Below are positions 19,685 through 30,919 of a DNA stretch of 64,000 nt, in pieces. Source of the stretch: Anthoceros angustus. Taxonomy: Eukaryota > Streptophyta > Anthocerotopsida > Anthocerotales > Anthocerotaceae. The notes below the pieces were generated by a model. It did not search any database and was not told the DNA's origin. It saw only the letters and a program-made list of their open reading frames with translations. Made by a program: the position numbers and the translations under genes. Each line of letters begins with the position of its first letter. Positions within the stretch are counted from its first letter, which is position 1. Location: NCBI GenBank assembly GCA_010909165.1, contig VJWM01000186.1, positions 1-64,000 of the forward strand, given 5' to 3'.

Positions 19685-20490
19685 TAAGCTAGGTTAGGTT
19701 AAACGCGTTCACACCGCCTGAAAACCACGCCCGACTTCACGCTGTACCGTGACGCAAGCCTAGCGTAAACTCCCGCCGCCATAAGAATCCTCCACCATCC
19801 TCTTTACCATTTGCATGCTTCGTTATGCCTCTTCATCTCGAGCACTACTCCACGCAGAGCAATCGAAAGCATGAGAACTCGAAGGGAACGAGCTACGAGT
19901 GCCACAAGTGTATCGAGAAGGAAAAGGAAGGAGAATCCATGAGAGGATTCGATCACGCATAATCACCACCAGGGACACCATGTCCCACACTGGAATGAAA
20001 TTGGTAGTGTGTCAATCGCTACGCCTAAACATGGTCCTTTGCCGGGTCGAGGCGAAGGACGGAGGAGCAAGAGCATCAACGGGATGCGCTACTCCATACA
20101 TGCGCCCCAATCTTGGCCGCCAAGCTAAAGATGGCCATGGAAAGAATAATGAGTGGAGCTTATCTTTGGCGGCACCACCGCCGGGTGACAAAGAGGATGT
20201 GAAGCGCTATATGAGAGAAGTATCGCGTTGCTGTGAGATTAGGTCTTAAGGTAAGCTTCATCCTCCTCGCAAGGCGTCCATCTCCCTCTTCGTTTCACTA
20301 ACGAAATGTGTGGTGTCGCACTCTGTGTTCCTCCAAGGAAGACCGAGGCACAACACACCCAAGGGAACCTTCGGGTTCCCACCCCACCCCACCAGATTAA
20401 GTTATCCGAAATACTTGGTATAGCCCGTGCCTAGCCACGAAAGATGTTGGTAGTTTATGCTTTGCCAATCCTTTCGTTAGCACGGACGTT
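19685..20490 (-). other. Untranslated spacer between RNase H and the 3' LTR
   Basis: About 800 bp with no recognisable protein on the minus strand. Typical copia elements have much less sequence between RNase H and the polypurine tract. A 116-residue plus-strand ORF (19899-20249) is unremarkable. Confidence 0.4.
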
Positions 20491-20496
20491 AGAATT

Positions 20497-20931
20497 GTGT
20501 GCACATAACCCACCTTCACGACTCCACGCTCCACTACATCTCTAATGTAGTGATGTTGAATTTCTATATGCTTAGTGCGGAAGCGCGTGGATTAGCGACA
20601 AGGGCTATGTTATCACACATGATAGGTGTCTGGTCTGTCGAGGTCATGAAGGAAGGTCCTTTCCCATTCACCTCCTTTGAAGCTCAATGATTTGTACGCT
20701 CATGGAAGATGGCTATGGAAGATTGCTTTACACTTCACCAAAATAAAGAAGGAAGATAATCAGTGAAGGGTGAGTGTCTCCTCCGATAGAAGAGTCCATA
20801 ATTGTGGGTTCCTTTGAGATAGCGGAAAATGGCTGACAAGAGCCAATGTGTTCTTCCCGGATTCTCGAAATTGTGATACTATGCTTACATCGGATATCCG
20901 CCTTGTCCTTCGCTAAGAAGATTAGATCCAA
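20497..20931 (-). pseudogene. Copia RNase H, C-terminal end
   Basis: The minus strand around 20500-20585 reads TKHIEIQHHYIRDVVERG followed by VVKVGYVH, the signature end of the copia RNase H domain. Upstream parts are scrambled by frameshifts. Confidence 0.75.
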
Positions 20932-21228
20932 TCGATGTCTCAGGGGACATCCTTCATGTCCTTAATTTCTTCCCGGGATTGTGGGCACCGGAGACTGGTA
21001 AGTTTCACATAGCGAAAGGAGTAGTCGAGGGTCTAGCTGTTTGAACTTGCGCAAAATGTCATTGATATATTTATGGTGAACTATCGAGCCCTTCCTCTCG
21101 CCTTAAGATTTGAACTCCCAACAGATTTAAGTTCTCTGTCTTTCATCTCGAACTTGGTACTTAGCTTATGCTTAACATCGCCTTAGAGTGTTCTTGTTAG
21201 GCAAGAATGACATCGTCAACATATAGGG

Positions 21229-21834
21229 CTAATATGACGGCCGCTCGATCGAGTCGGTAAACATTAGAGTCTGCTTTGGACAAAGGATATCGAGGTGAAA
21301 TATGCATAGTGATATACCATATTCGCCACTTTGTTTTAGTCCATATATACACTTGAGCAATTTAAGCACTTTGGTGGGATGTTCGGGATCTTCATATCCT
21401 TCAGTGTGCCATATACAGTCTTCATCCAGGTCTCCATAGAGGAAGGCTGCACACATCCATTTGTCAGAAGTCAAGGTTCAACTCTGAGCCGCAGATGCGA
21501 ATGGATTGTGCTCGAACAAGGTGAGAATGTTTCTGGTAATCTAGGCCCTCAACTGGTAAATCCTCTTGCCACCGTGGCTTTGTATCCGCAATCTCCCTTT
21601 GGAGTTTAAGTTTAAAAACCCACTTACAAGAGATGGCTTTGCGTCCGGTGGGAGGTCGATTTGCCGTCTTGTTCTTGAGCAAAGATTGGTATTCATCCTC
21701 CACCGCACCGCCACTTGGAGCAACTGGGCCATGGAGGGCTTCCTTGTATGATAGGGGTTCCTCGGAGGATATTCGTATAGCACCAAAAGCCAAGATGTCA
21801 AAAATCGATGGATTGATAATAGGGTTCTAACCAT
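21229..21834 (-). pseudogene. Copia reverse transcriptase
   Basis: ORF 21464-21793 has EPLSYKEALHGP, then GRKAISCKWVFKLKLQREI, the conserved RT entry. ORF 21229-21474 has AAFLYGDLDEDCIWH and LLKCIYGLKQSGE, the later RT motifs. The YVDD segment is not in an open frame. This decayed RT of the short-LTR copia element is repeated exactly at 34444-35049. Confidence 0.85.
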
Positions 21835-22552
21835 CGGTCCGAGGTGGCCTATGGCGTGTGGAGCGTCAGAGGGTGGTTCAGAGCGAGTCCTCGAATGCCG
21901 AACGGTCCGGTGACATCCTCCTCATCACCGAATTTGAACTATCATTTGCGGTGAGATCATCTGTTGGTTCACCCGGGTCACTGTAGGGTGAGGGGCAACA
22001 ATGGGGAGCCTCATGAGTCATCTACATCTGCAGATGGAAGGTTAGGGGTTCTTCACGTCATCCGTAGGGAAGGTGACGATCAAAGCTTTCATTTGCATCT
22101 ACTCCCTCTAAAGGGTTAGAGGGTGTGGGTTGGTAGTCGTGTGCAAAGGTTCTACGAAGGTGACACTGCGGCAAGGACTAATGATTGAGTGTCGGGTCAT
22201 AGAGTTTGTACGCTTTCACATGTTCACTGTACCCCACAAAAGTAGGCGTTGGCCCTCTAACTTCTTGCGTTTTCACAGGAATATAGGCGAAGGCCTTGGA
22301 TCCAAATACTCGGAGGTGGAGCAAACTAGGCTTTCGATGCGAAAACCTCATAAGGAGTGTCCGGATGTGGTAAGTATCCTGTTATATATATGGTCGTAAC
22401 AATGCCTCCGCCCAATACTCTTGAGGTAAGTTGGCATGAAGTAGCATCCTCGGTCATTCCAAGTAGCGTCGATTTTCGTCAGCAACTCCGCATTCGTTGT
22501 CGAGTGTATGGAACAATAAGTTGTCTTTGAATGCCTGTCTTGAAGGTAATCA

Positions 22553-22901
22553 TCAAAGGCATTGTTGACAAATTACATCCCCATTATCACTGCGTAGGAC
22601 TTTAAGTAGGCATCCATTGTCTTTGTGCAAGTGGGAGCCACCGCTTAAAGTGCATGAGAGTGTCGCTGTGTGCATGGGAAAGGTCCGAGTACCGACTAAA
22701 GTCGTCGTGAGGTTAGATAGTAGTGCTCCACCTAGAGATGGCTCGTGGATCTTTCCAGATATCGCATGCACAAGTGCAAGGATGCTTTGCTCTATGCGCT
22801 TTTGGGGAATGGTAGCTCGCTTTGGCAAGGATGCACGACTCACGATGGGAAGATCCTAAAACAAGCGGTAGGGGTTCTCTGTGGCAACCTATGCGTGACA
22901 T
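22553..22901 (-). pseudogene. Copia integrase fragment
   Basis: Overlapping frames give HLHKDNGCLLKVLRSDNGD (the second catalytic Asp of the integrase core) and, upstream, segments like the pre-integrase domain. The catalytic-Glu region is not clear because of indels. Repeated at 35768-36116. Confidence 0.65.
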
Positions 22902-23384
22902 GTCAATAAGTTTATGCTCATTAGCGTGTCCTAGCCGTACAGAGATGCTAAGCGGGTTGACTTCATATTGACGAAACGAATGACTTACAGGATGAGGAGA
23001 ACACCTTCTAACTCAGTAAGTCATGGTCGAGGATACCTCTAAATGCACATGCGCCAAAGGAATTCTTCGTAAAAGCAGAGCATCATCGCACGTATCTCAT
23101 ACGCTCGTCGCATGATCTTGCTCATTGAGAGAAGATTCTTGGCCATTTCACAAATAGAACTCCAGCGATCTTCAAAGTTGTGTTGTCACGAGAATGAAGG
23201 TACATTGCCCATGTCCTTCAACTTTAAGGCTAGTGTCACTCCTTTCATCACCAAGCGGACTTTATCCTTCATTCGCACATTGTTAAACTAGAAAATAAAT
23301 TCTTGTTGTTGCGATATGAGTGGCTCTGAGTCCAAGAACCAATCATATGGCGTGTGATGAAGTTGTCCTCTGCAGTGAGGATCT

Positions 23385-23639
23385 TCACCGTAGCCTTAGA
23401 GTTTTCTCCTTTCTCCTTGACAACAACATTCCGACGGGTCTTGTGGATTGTGGTCGTTGTGGCTCACCACCTTTCTTCTTGCGGCACTCACGTGCCCAAT
23501 GTCCAGCGGCACCACACCGATAGCTCGTCCGCTTGGGCACTTGAGGAAGATGGGGCACCATCGACCACCACCGTGTCCTACCCGATTTCTTAAACCGAGC
23601 GGTGAGCACCTTGTCGCTTTTGTTTCTAGATCCAGGCAA
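23385..23639 (-). pseudogene. Copia gag zinc knuckle
   Basis: The frame contains KKSGRTRWWSMVPHL and YRCGAAGHWARECRKKKGGE, a CCHC knuckle whose first Cys is replaced by Tyr or lost by a local error. It lies in the expected place between gag and integrase. Confidence 0.75.
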
Positions 23640-23825
23640 ATAGGCGTCCTTGCTCTTCCGAAAAGGGCACCAATAACTTCAAGCTTAATGGTGACAGGTT
23701 ACCAAGCAGAGGATGCTGGTGAGCAATTCGGATGGGTCCATTTGTGTGGAGATAAAGTTTTGGTAGGAGGAGGGCTGCTCAATAGTTGAGCAATGACCTC
23801 TTGTCCATCTTGCAGCCAAGGGCAA

Positions 23826-24950
23826 CTATTTGAGCTCTCGATGGCGGAACTTGGTGACATGAGATGCCACTTTGTCTCCCTCCCTCATCGCAGCCCATAG
23901 AATTCCTGGCGCACATAGGGTAAGAATATTATGTATATGTGGCTGCAAGTTGATTCCAAATCTCAAGCACGGTGAGATACTCGACATCGCACGAGGTCGC
24001 ATCCGTGCCTCCAATAAGTAGAGCAAGTGCTATTGAGTTCGTTGGTCCCACTTTTGGATGTCATTAATTAAGGGGAGGCGAGGAGTCGGGTCGTTTCTTA
24101 AGTGTAGCATCGACCACGCTCACACCTCGCGCAACGTAGTGGACTTCATTCGAACTTTCCGAGACTTGGTATCTTGTTCCATTGAATCGATCCTTTTCTT
24201 TGAGTTCGAGGTAAGGATGGTCCCGCAAGATTGGGAGATCGTCCCCGAGCCGAAGCCATGACGAGGTGGTATTCTCGCCCGGATTGTAAGTTGAGACGAC
24301 CAAGTTGTGTCGGGTTGATCTATAGACGCTAGGTACATGCGTAATGTGACCTTCCTGTTATGACTCGTGGAAGAGAAAACACTAATTACAATGTTACCCG
24401 ATTGACTTCCTTGCAGGACTTCTAATATTTGATTCGCAGGAAGGAAGTGTTCCAGAAGAGATAACTAAACCGTCGATATGTTGTGAAGAGGCGCGATCGT
24501 AGGTTCGGATCCCGAGGTCCCGAGATGCGGGGGTCGACGCCTTGATGACGCCGAGTGACATGGAGGATGCCAGCGACGCTTCATCAAGATTGGTGACGCC
24601 ACCTCCGTCCAGGCCAGCCTCCGCCGCTCTGTGGAAATGGTCAAGATGCAATCACCAGAGGGAGAGATTGCTTGATTTCTCTCCTCTGTTGGCGCCCAAG
24701 CTCAATCTTTTTCATGAGATCAACCACTTCATTGATCCGGTATTTGATTGAGCTTGATGCGCTTATGATTGCTCGTCCCGATGTGTTATCAAGGTGATCA
24801 ACTCTGGTCTTAATTTCTTCCGATTTGACAAAGACTTCGATAAGGATCTCTCGACCCTAGTGACGCTTGCAAATAGTCTAGCTCGCCTTGATCGCCTTGT
24901 CATTGGGTGTGACAATCACATGGTAGTTCGACGGAGGAGCCGTGAGGATT
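23826..24950 (-). pseudogene. Copia gag and N-terminal helical region
   Basis: From the 5' side: a helical stretch KSEEIKTRVDHLDN and INEVVDLMKKIELGRQQ (about 24690-24850), then LELKEKDRFNGTRYQV (the 'F-x-G-x-x-Y' gag start, about 24190) and a gag body with GDKVASHVTKFRHRELK (about 23826-23890). Several stops and frameshifts interrupt it. The long region before the gag core is unusual for copia and may be a leader-encoded extension. Confidence 0.6.
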
Positions 24951-25221
24951 TGTTGATCGGTGATAAACAAATCCCCACCCCTCTAGCATCTTTCTGTCTG
25001 CATTGTCAACCATGTGATTCCCTGTAATGGACGTGATCTCGGTCCCGAGAGTGCCTTAGCAAAGTCCTTGACCGATGTAGGGGTAATCCTGCTCATGTGT
25101 CTAGAATAGTTTCTAGGGGTTATGTGCTTGTGGAGGAGAGATTCCTCCACGCCAGTGCGGCCTCTTCTATACCACTCACGCGGCTTCGACTCATCATTCA
25201 AGGAAGATAGAATCCAAAGTA

Positions 25222-25232
25222 GCTCGATACCA
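25222..25232 (-). promoter_or_regulatory. Primer-binding site, initiator tRNA-Met type
   Basis: Directly inside the 5' LTR the minus strand reads TGGTATCGAGCTAC. This resembles TGGTATCAGAGC, the usual copia site complementary to initiator methionine tRNA, with a small rearrangement. It fixes the element's orientation as minus. Confidence 0.75.
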
Positions 25233-25375
25233 TGTTTATTTTATGAGGAGCGAAAAGCACTTTGTAAAATGATTAAACAAAAGTGTGTTGAACAAATACA
25301 TATGGCCTCACTATATATGCAACTCAAAACGGTTCACATGACCAACCCTAACTAGCCGCACTTTTATATTTAACA
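25233..25375 (-). repeat. 5' LTR of short-LTR copia element (copy 1)
   Basis: 143 bp, TG..CA, with a TATATATG string and partner LTR at 19523-19671. The two LTRs differ by roughly a tenth of positions, whereas the entire element is identical between the two tandem units, so the insertion is much older than the duplication. Confidence 0.85.
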
Positions 25376-25475
25376 TGCTAGCCACTACTATCTCCCTTAT
25401 TCGCTATCGATGCCGTCGGGCGTGGGGCTGAGTTGCCCTGGTTCCACCTTGGGTGGCCCAAGCCCTAGCCCTCGA

Positions 25476-25930
25476 TGTGGAACGTAAAGTTTGGGCAACA
25501 TTCCAAACGAGCCGAGGATGAGGGTCGATTTTTCTTGGTGAAAACAATTGAAGAGGGACATGTTGGGAATTTTCCGAGAAGCTTGGAGTCGAGTTGTAGG
25601 ATATTGTTAGGAAGGCAGAGAGGATATCGGGAAAAGAACGGGTCAAAATGACCCCAGACGAGTGTAGGCACCGAAAGGACGGTAGGTCGCCACACTACTG
25701 AGGTGAGCAAAAGAGTAGACTACCGCAGAGGCTAGCAGACTACGGGTAGGTCGAGCGACTCGGCCTAAACGGAAATTAGAATAAAGGGGATATCCACTAT
25801 ATATGCCTACCAATGGGGAAATAGATAAATAAGATTAATTAGAAGGTCCTTAGTTAGGGTAGCGGATAGGATAGGAAAATAGGCGGTTTAGGATTAGGTA
25901 TTTTAGAATGATCAACCCAATCTAGGGTTG
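25476..25930 (+). repeat. 5' leader/LTR-like region of coiled-coil element T1
   Basis: Begins TGTGGAACGTAAAGTTTGGGC and continues with a block around GGGTCAAAATGACCCC, a CTATATATGCC TATA-like string and an AT-rich stretch. The same order appears in reverse orientation at 43660-42939 and 57658-57131. All three precede coding sequence of related coiled-coil proteins, so this is the 5' non-coding end of one repeat family. Confidence 0.7.
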
Positions 25931-27112
25931 TGAAGCCTCAGTGGCGGTCATCCAAGGAGGGCAAAGTGCGCTTTGAAGCGCCAACTTCTTCGAGGAACGC
26001 CCACACTTCGTGAAGGACTGACTAGAGTCGGAGTAAGCCAAGGAGAAGGAAAAGAGTGACATCGCCATCGCTATCGCCGCCCAACTCGCGAACGAGAGGA
26101 AAGTGCCGAGAAAAGAGAAAGCCCTAATCGAGGCGGAGAAGAGGAAGGCATCCAACATCCCGGATTGTGGGAAGTTTTCTTTGAGTTCTGCAATCAGGAG
26201 AGCCAAGCCGGAGTGCCGGAAGTGAGCTCAAGACGGAGGCAGGTTGGAGCACCGAAAGCGTGAGGACCGGAGGTCGAAGAGCAGGAAGGAGCCCCACGGT
26301 TGCTTCACCGCGCGCCCGGAGGAGAAATTTAGAGGGGAATTGGCACTGAGGGCTCAAGCCGTGGCTAATGTGTACTTGTGCCTCAGTTGGATGTCGTTGC
26401 GGACAAGGAAGGAGGTTTGGGAGTGAAGCTTTGGAGCCCTCAACGCTTGGAATTGGGGAGTAATTTCTTCCTTAGAAGCGCTTGAGAGTGAAAAGGCGCC
26501 ATGCCTCGGCTGGAAAAGGCAAGGGAAGGAACCGCTAAGGGTTCCTCCTCACGAGGAGGAAAAGGAAAGAAGGCAGCAGCGAGGCTACCGCCAAGAGGGG
26601 TGAAGTCGAGATGCCCCAATTATTGTTTCAGGGCTCAACCCCGATTTGGTCGATTAAGAATGGGCGTAAGAAGACAACATCCAATTGGGATGGGTGTATG
26701 GCGCCAATGGGCCTACACCAATTTGGAGTTGATTGAGGAGTGTTACATCAACCTCCATCAATCAACCTTGCCACAGCAGAGGGAATGCTTGATCCACGCT
26801 GCTGGACGGTCGACCACAAGTGTATGGAAGGCGGAGGAGGAGAGCTCAGAATTGCTCTCGAGAGGACAAATGGAGGGAAGAGGATTGCCCTCTCGAGATT
26901 CCGCAGAGGTCCTCGATATGATGGATGGAGGAGTGAAGGCCCATGCCAAGAATGGATGGAAGGCGGATAGTATCAAGGAGCTGAAATGGAGGCTCTTTGC
27001 AAAGATTGTGTTGGGGTTGGTGAATTACCAGCGGACTTCTTACTTTGGCACCAACTGCAATTTTTGTGGAAGATTTCGAGGAGCCAAGCCGCATTGGGAC
27101 AATTCTTCATAA
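25930..27112 (+). pseudogene. Coiled-coil element protein, T1
   Basis: Two main frames. The first (about 26030-26225) is charged and helical (IAIAIAAQLANERKVPRKEK). The second (26501-27112, 203 residues) starts MPRLEKAREGTAKGSSSRGG and has VWRQWAYTNLELIEECYINL and LKWRLFAKIVLGLVNYQR. The WRLF-x-x-IVLGLV motif recurs in T2 and T3, so it is a conserved core of this family. I do not recognise it as a known enzyme. No RT, integrase or protease accompanies it. It ends head-on against T2 at about 27100. Confidence 0.5.
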
Positions 27113-29723
27113 TCCTCAAGCCATACTCCATGCTCACACTTGCTTTGTAAGCATCTCGCCCAAGGCCAGCTCACCGGTCTTGACATGGAGAGCCACATTC
27201 TCCGTCCTCTCATTCCGCAGCGGATCAATCTCTTGTAGGCATAATCCCGAAATCTGCCTCCTCACCGCCAACATATCCGCCACCATGACGGCCTTTCTCC
27301 TTTGCCATTTTCTTCCTCCAACTCCCTATCCTCCTAGGGAGTTGTGCACTCTGCTGTCTGGACTTCTCGCTCCATTTCCAATCTTTGGACAAAATGTGTC
27401 CGCTCTTCCAGCTCTTCTTCCTTCAATTCCAGCCTCGTGGATTTCTCCCAGCTCCTTTTCCATGTCACTAATCTTCACATGTGGCTATGACCCGCTCATG
27501 TGCGCCTACTTGCCTTTGTGCCCTCATTTGCTGCGAGATTGCTCTGCCTTGACCTTTCCTCCATTAGCAGCACTTGCTTGTCTTCCGCCTTCTTTTCCCA
27601 TGTGCGCACCATGTGAGCAAGTTGCTCCACCTTCTCCTCTCGAGCTGCCAATTGCTTGGTAAGAGCCTTGTTCTCCGAATGATGGTTGTTGCCTCGACTC
27701 TTTTCCAAGTGCTCCACTTGAGCCCATCCTCATAACATCCTCCAGCCCGCCACCGCAATTTCCCTTGCTTGGTAGGTCCTTGTCTTCTCCCGCCTTCAAG
27801 AATTCAACTCTCCTCTTGGCGATCTACTTTGAACATCTCCCTATGCGCAGCATCTCCTCCAACATGTCTAAGTCTCCTTTCTTACCTCCGGGAGACTCAA
27901 GGCCTTTGCCTTGCTCATGGGATCTTACATCCCTTGCTTCCCTATGATGAGCTCCCGCTCATCACTTGGGGCAACCTCCCACCGTGACTCCATCCGCCGC
28001 CCACCTAACGGGCCGGTTGCCTTCTTATCTCGCTTGGGAGCTTCCAAACCGTGACTTCCTTTCCTCCTACCGTGGTAGGAGGTGCTCCTACCACCGTGAC
28101 TACTTCCTACCGTGGTAGGACTAATTCCGCCAGTAGGCCTTGTCATGAGAGGACGAAGGGGTCCCAAACCACCGTGGGAACACCTCCCACCTCGCAGCGG
28201 GATTCCCCGCCATGGTAGGATCTATCCTACCTTCCATCTCCGCATCCTCCGTGGTCCAAACTTCAAATCCCCTACAACTTCTCCTTGCAAGTCCTCCTGC
28301 ACATCCTCCGGCCTATCTTTCTGAGGGATTCCTTCCAGAATAATGTCCGTGTGCCGCTGCACCTCCTTTAGCGCAAAGCACCAAGCACTCCTGTCCCTCT
28401 CCGGGTGTAAGTACACAATGTTAAAGGGATGCTTGGAATCATCCAACTCCTTACTTGTGAGTAGCCCTCTACTTCCCACAAATGCACTAGATAAGTGCTA
28501 AGATAGCATGCCTTGACCTCTTCATCCGACGCTTGGGTTTTTGAACTTCTCCGGTAGGTGTATGCTTCATACATGATGAGCCCCCAATCCGCTTCGCTCC
28601 TTGAGTGATCTTCCATAGAAAATGGAGGAAGGTAGTGCTGAAATATGACACCCTTGGATTGCTCACCAAGCCCAAAACAATTCTTGTGAACAATCTCCAC
28701 TTGGGCTCCAAGATTTGGTCCGTCTCCAACCGTTCTTGGACTTAGCCTTCATGCCCCTTGCATAAGTGTAAGGGCTCCTTGGGAAGATCCGCCGTTGATG
28801 CACGCTTGCCTCACTCGTTCCTTCCATCAACGTGATTCCGCTATCCTCGCTATCCGCCCGCCATATACCGGCGTATGCTCCTTACGCCCAACACCGTGGA
28901 TCCGTCATGCTTTCTATCCTAAGGCAGCCAATTCTTCTTCCTGCAAATTAGCAAAACACTCTCTATCAATTCAAGGTTGGTGTAAGACCAATGTCGCCCA
29001 TACACCCACTCTAGCTGAATATTCTCCTCTGCTGCCCAAGGTCGAAAGTCCGAAAGGTCTCTAGAGGATAGCTGGCGCGTAAATAAGGGCATGTCAAATT
29101 TCCACCGGTCCGATCCTCCCGCCTTAGACCTCTTGCTGCCTCGCCACCTCCCTTGGTGGACGCCCTTCCTTGGCTACTACCTCCTTGCCCTTGGTCATGG
29201 TAGGCTTGGTCATGGCCTCCTTGGTTAGTACTTGCACGAAATTGAAGAAAAGTGATGCCTCTGCACCCGCAGCCGCCGCCTTCTATCCTTGCAAACGCTT
29301 TCTCCTCCTCGGATTTGCTCTTGCTCACCTCAAAGGTCCTTGCCCTTGCTCTCCTCAGTCCTTACACCTTGGCGTCAAACCCCGATTTTTCCCGCAAGAG
29401 AAAGCTCAACAAAATTCTCCCGGACTCTTACACTGCCACAGCAATTTAGGAGCCCTTCCACGGTTTCCTAGCAATCTTGCCACGCTCCACCCTCCTAGGC
29501 ACCCTCACGAGCTTGGCAAGTGTTGCGCCCAACCTTCTTCTCCTTCTTCTTCCTCTTTTCCTCCTTCTTCCTCTCTTGGGCGCGCGGATTTCCGCCTCCT
29601 TGCGAGCTTGCGCCTCCTTCTCCTCAACAGGCGTGTACGGGCGCTGCTGTATGGGGCCTTGGGAAGCTTGAGGTGTGGCGGCGCCCGCCGTGAGGCCGCC
29701 TCAAGTTTCGAGTTGTGGCCTCC
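27100..29723 (-). pseudogene. Coiled-coil element protein, T2 (minus)
   Basis: Read from 29723 downwards: a Lys/Glu-rich N-terminus (VEEKEAQARKEAEIRA), a region with ASTNQGGHDQAYHDQGQGG, the WRLFTRIVLGLVSNPR core near 28700, then WGLIMYEAYTYRRS and LTSKELDDSKHPFNIVYLHP. A Gly/His/Arg segment encoded by CTACC/GGTAG motifs (about 28060-28240) follows. The distal part is a coiled coil (NKALTKQLAAREEKVEQL, WEKKAEDKQVLLMEERSRQ, SKCEHGVWLEDYEEL). At least six frameshifts occur. The long plus-strand ORFs here are antisense shadows. The 5' leader is missing in this copy because the duplication junction cuts it at 29723. Confidence 0.5.
28060..28240. repeat. Cluster of near-palindromic CCTACCGTGGTAGG motifs
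   Basis: Six or more copies of CTACC(G/A)(T/C)GGTAG-like palindromes at irregular 15-30 bp spacing. Similar clusters lie at 41275-41455, 43218-43460, 46430-46580, 47850-47920, 57340-57440 and 59020-59130. Here they lie inside the T2 coding region. Confidence 0.8.
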
Positions 29724-29971
29724 ACAAAGGGTGGAAGCGAGGTGGAGGTCTCCGTGGGAGGATTTGTCAGATCAGCGGCGAGGGAGGAGGGCTCGTGGAG
29801 GTGACAGCAGAGGACGGAGGGCCAGGCGACCAAGTCGGAGGAGGGCGCGAAGATAACGTAGGCAAAGAGTAGTGGCATCCTAGGAATAGAACCTTGGATA
29901 GGGTGCCATCCTGGACCTAAGATCGTTCGAAATTGTAGGGGCGCGATAAGGAATCAAATCCAACAATTATC
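29714..29971 (+). repeat. Tail repeat P' at the junction of the tandem units
   Basis: Copy of 16097-16354. It begins inside the TTGTGGCCTCC shared with the end of unit R1 and ends where copia gag sequence begins. Confidence 0.85.
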
Positions 29972-29984
29972 AACAACAATTATG

Positions 29985-30813
29985 GAGATAGTGTCAAGGA
30001 GAAGGATAGATTCAATGGTAAAGATTTTGACATTTGGTGCCTCAGAATGCGTGGAGTTCTACGCAATCCTGACTTATGGGACATCGTCAATGGAAATCTT
30101 ACGCGCCCCAATTGAGGCACTCATGAAACAAAACGTTCCTAGGATTCTAAAGACGAGCGAGCACAAGACACATTGATTCGTGGGCTTTCACAATATATGG
30201 TAAGACAAATATCTGAGGCAAAATCTTCAAGGGATATGTGGAACCAACTTGTTCAATTGTATTCGTCCAAGGATGTCATGAGCTTGATTACAGCCAATCG
30301 TAATTTCCACAACCTCAGAATGAAGGAATCGGATACTATTGAGCATCACATCAGTGCTTTTCGCATGGCCAGATCTCAACTTGAAGCTGCATCGAGTCAC
30401 AAACTTTCAGAGTTTAGAATGTTTTGTTACCCTCCTATCTTCCTTCCTATCCTCCTATAGACCTTTCGTTACAACTCAAAACACTATTCTAAGAAGTGCT
30501 CAAAGACAAATGGGCGAAGGCGTCGACGAATCAGACTTGAATATCAGTCTTACTGAGTTGATTGGAGCACTTATCCAGGAGGAGTCTAGCTGAAGACAAG
30601 ATTCCCGATCTAGCAGATAGCAAGTGATGTATGCAAGACATGGCAGATATGCCAGAGAGCGAGGCGGAGGTTGTGGCAAAGGACCAGTACCCACACACTC
30701 TGCCAATCCTATTGAACGTACTTTCGTTGGTGAAAGTTCATCTACTCAAACACTTGCAAGAGGTAACAAGAAGAGTGGAATTATTTGCAATTGGTGCAGG
30801 ATCCCAAATCGAC
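29985..30813 (+). pseudogene. Copia gag fragment between the tandem units
   Basis: Frames give KDFDIWCLRMRGVL (copia gag entry), then LIRGLSQYMVRQISEAKSS, DMWNQLVQLYSSKDV and IEHHISAFRMARSQLEAA, matching the UBN2/retrotran_gag layout of copia elements. The later part runs toward a broken zinc knuckle (IICNWC). A different copia family from the one at 7-9 kb. It replaces the gypsy knuckle sequence that precedes R1, so the two tandem units have different left neighbours. Confidence 0.75.
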
Positions 30814-30919
30814 GAGGGGGAGGAATGACCCCACCCTACCGGGGTAGGGCGTATCATCATGCAGGTCCGGCACTCTGAGGGTAGGCGGGCACCTCGGTAG
30901 GGGAACGAGGAAAAGCTGA

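Larger units (their letters stand above)
17576..29723. repeat. Tandem unit R1 (~12.1 kb), partner 30814-42938
   Basis: From about 17930 to 29723 every position matches 31145-42938. The offset is constant at 13215 apart from one base near 18243. The first ~330 bp differ by many one- to three-base indels, changing the offset from 13238 to 13216. The unit contains a gypsy protease/RT fragment, a full copia element and two convergent coiled-coil elements. It ends at TTGTGGCCTCC, a string also found at the start of tail repeat P. Confidence 0.95.

Noticed and set aside
27045-27662. 205-codon plus-strand ORF (and its copy at 40260-40877)
   Set aside because: Antisense shadow of the T2 coiled-coil frame; Pro/Ser/Leu-rich composition follows from reading Glu/Lys codons backwards.
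29170-29856. 228-codon plus-strand ORF (and the 197-codon version at 42385-42978)
   Set aside because: Opposite strand of the T2 N-terminal coiled coil; its C-terminus differs between the copies only because the duplication junction cuts it.
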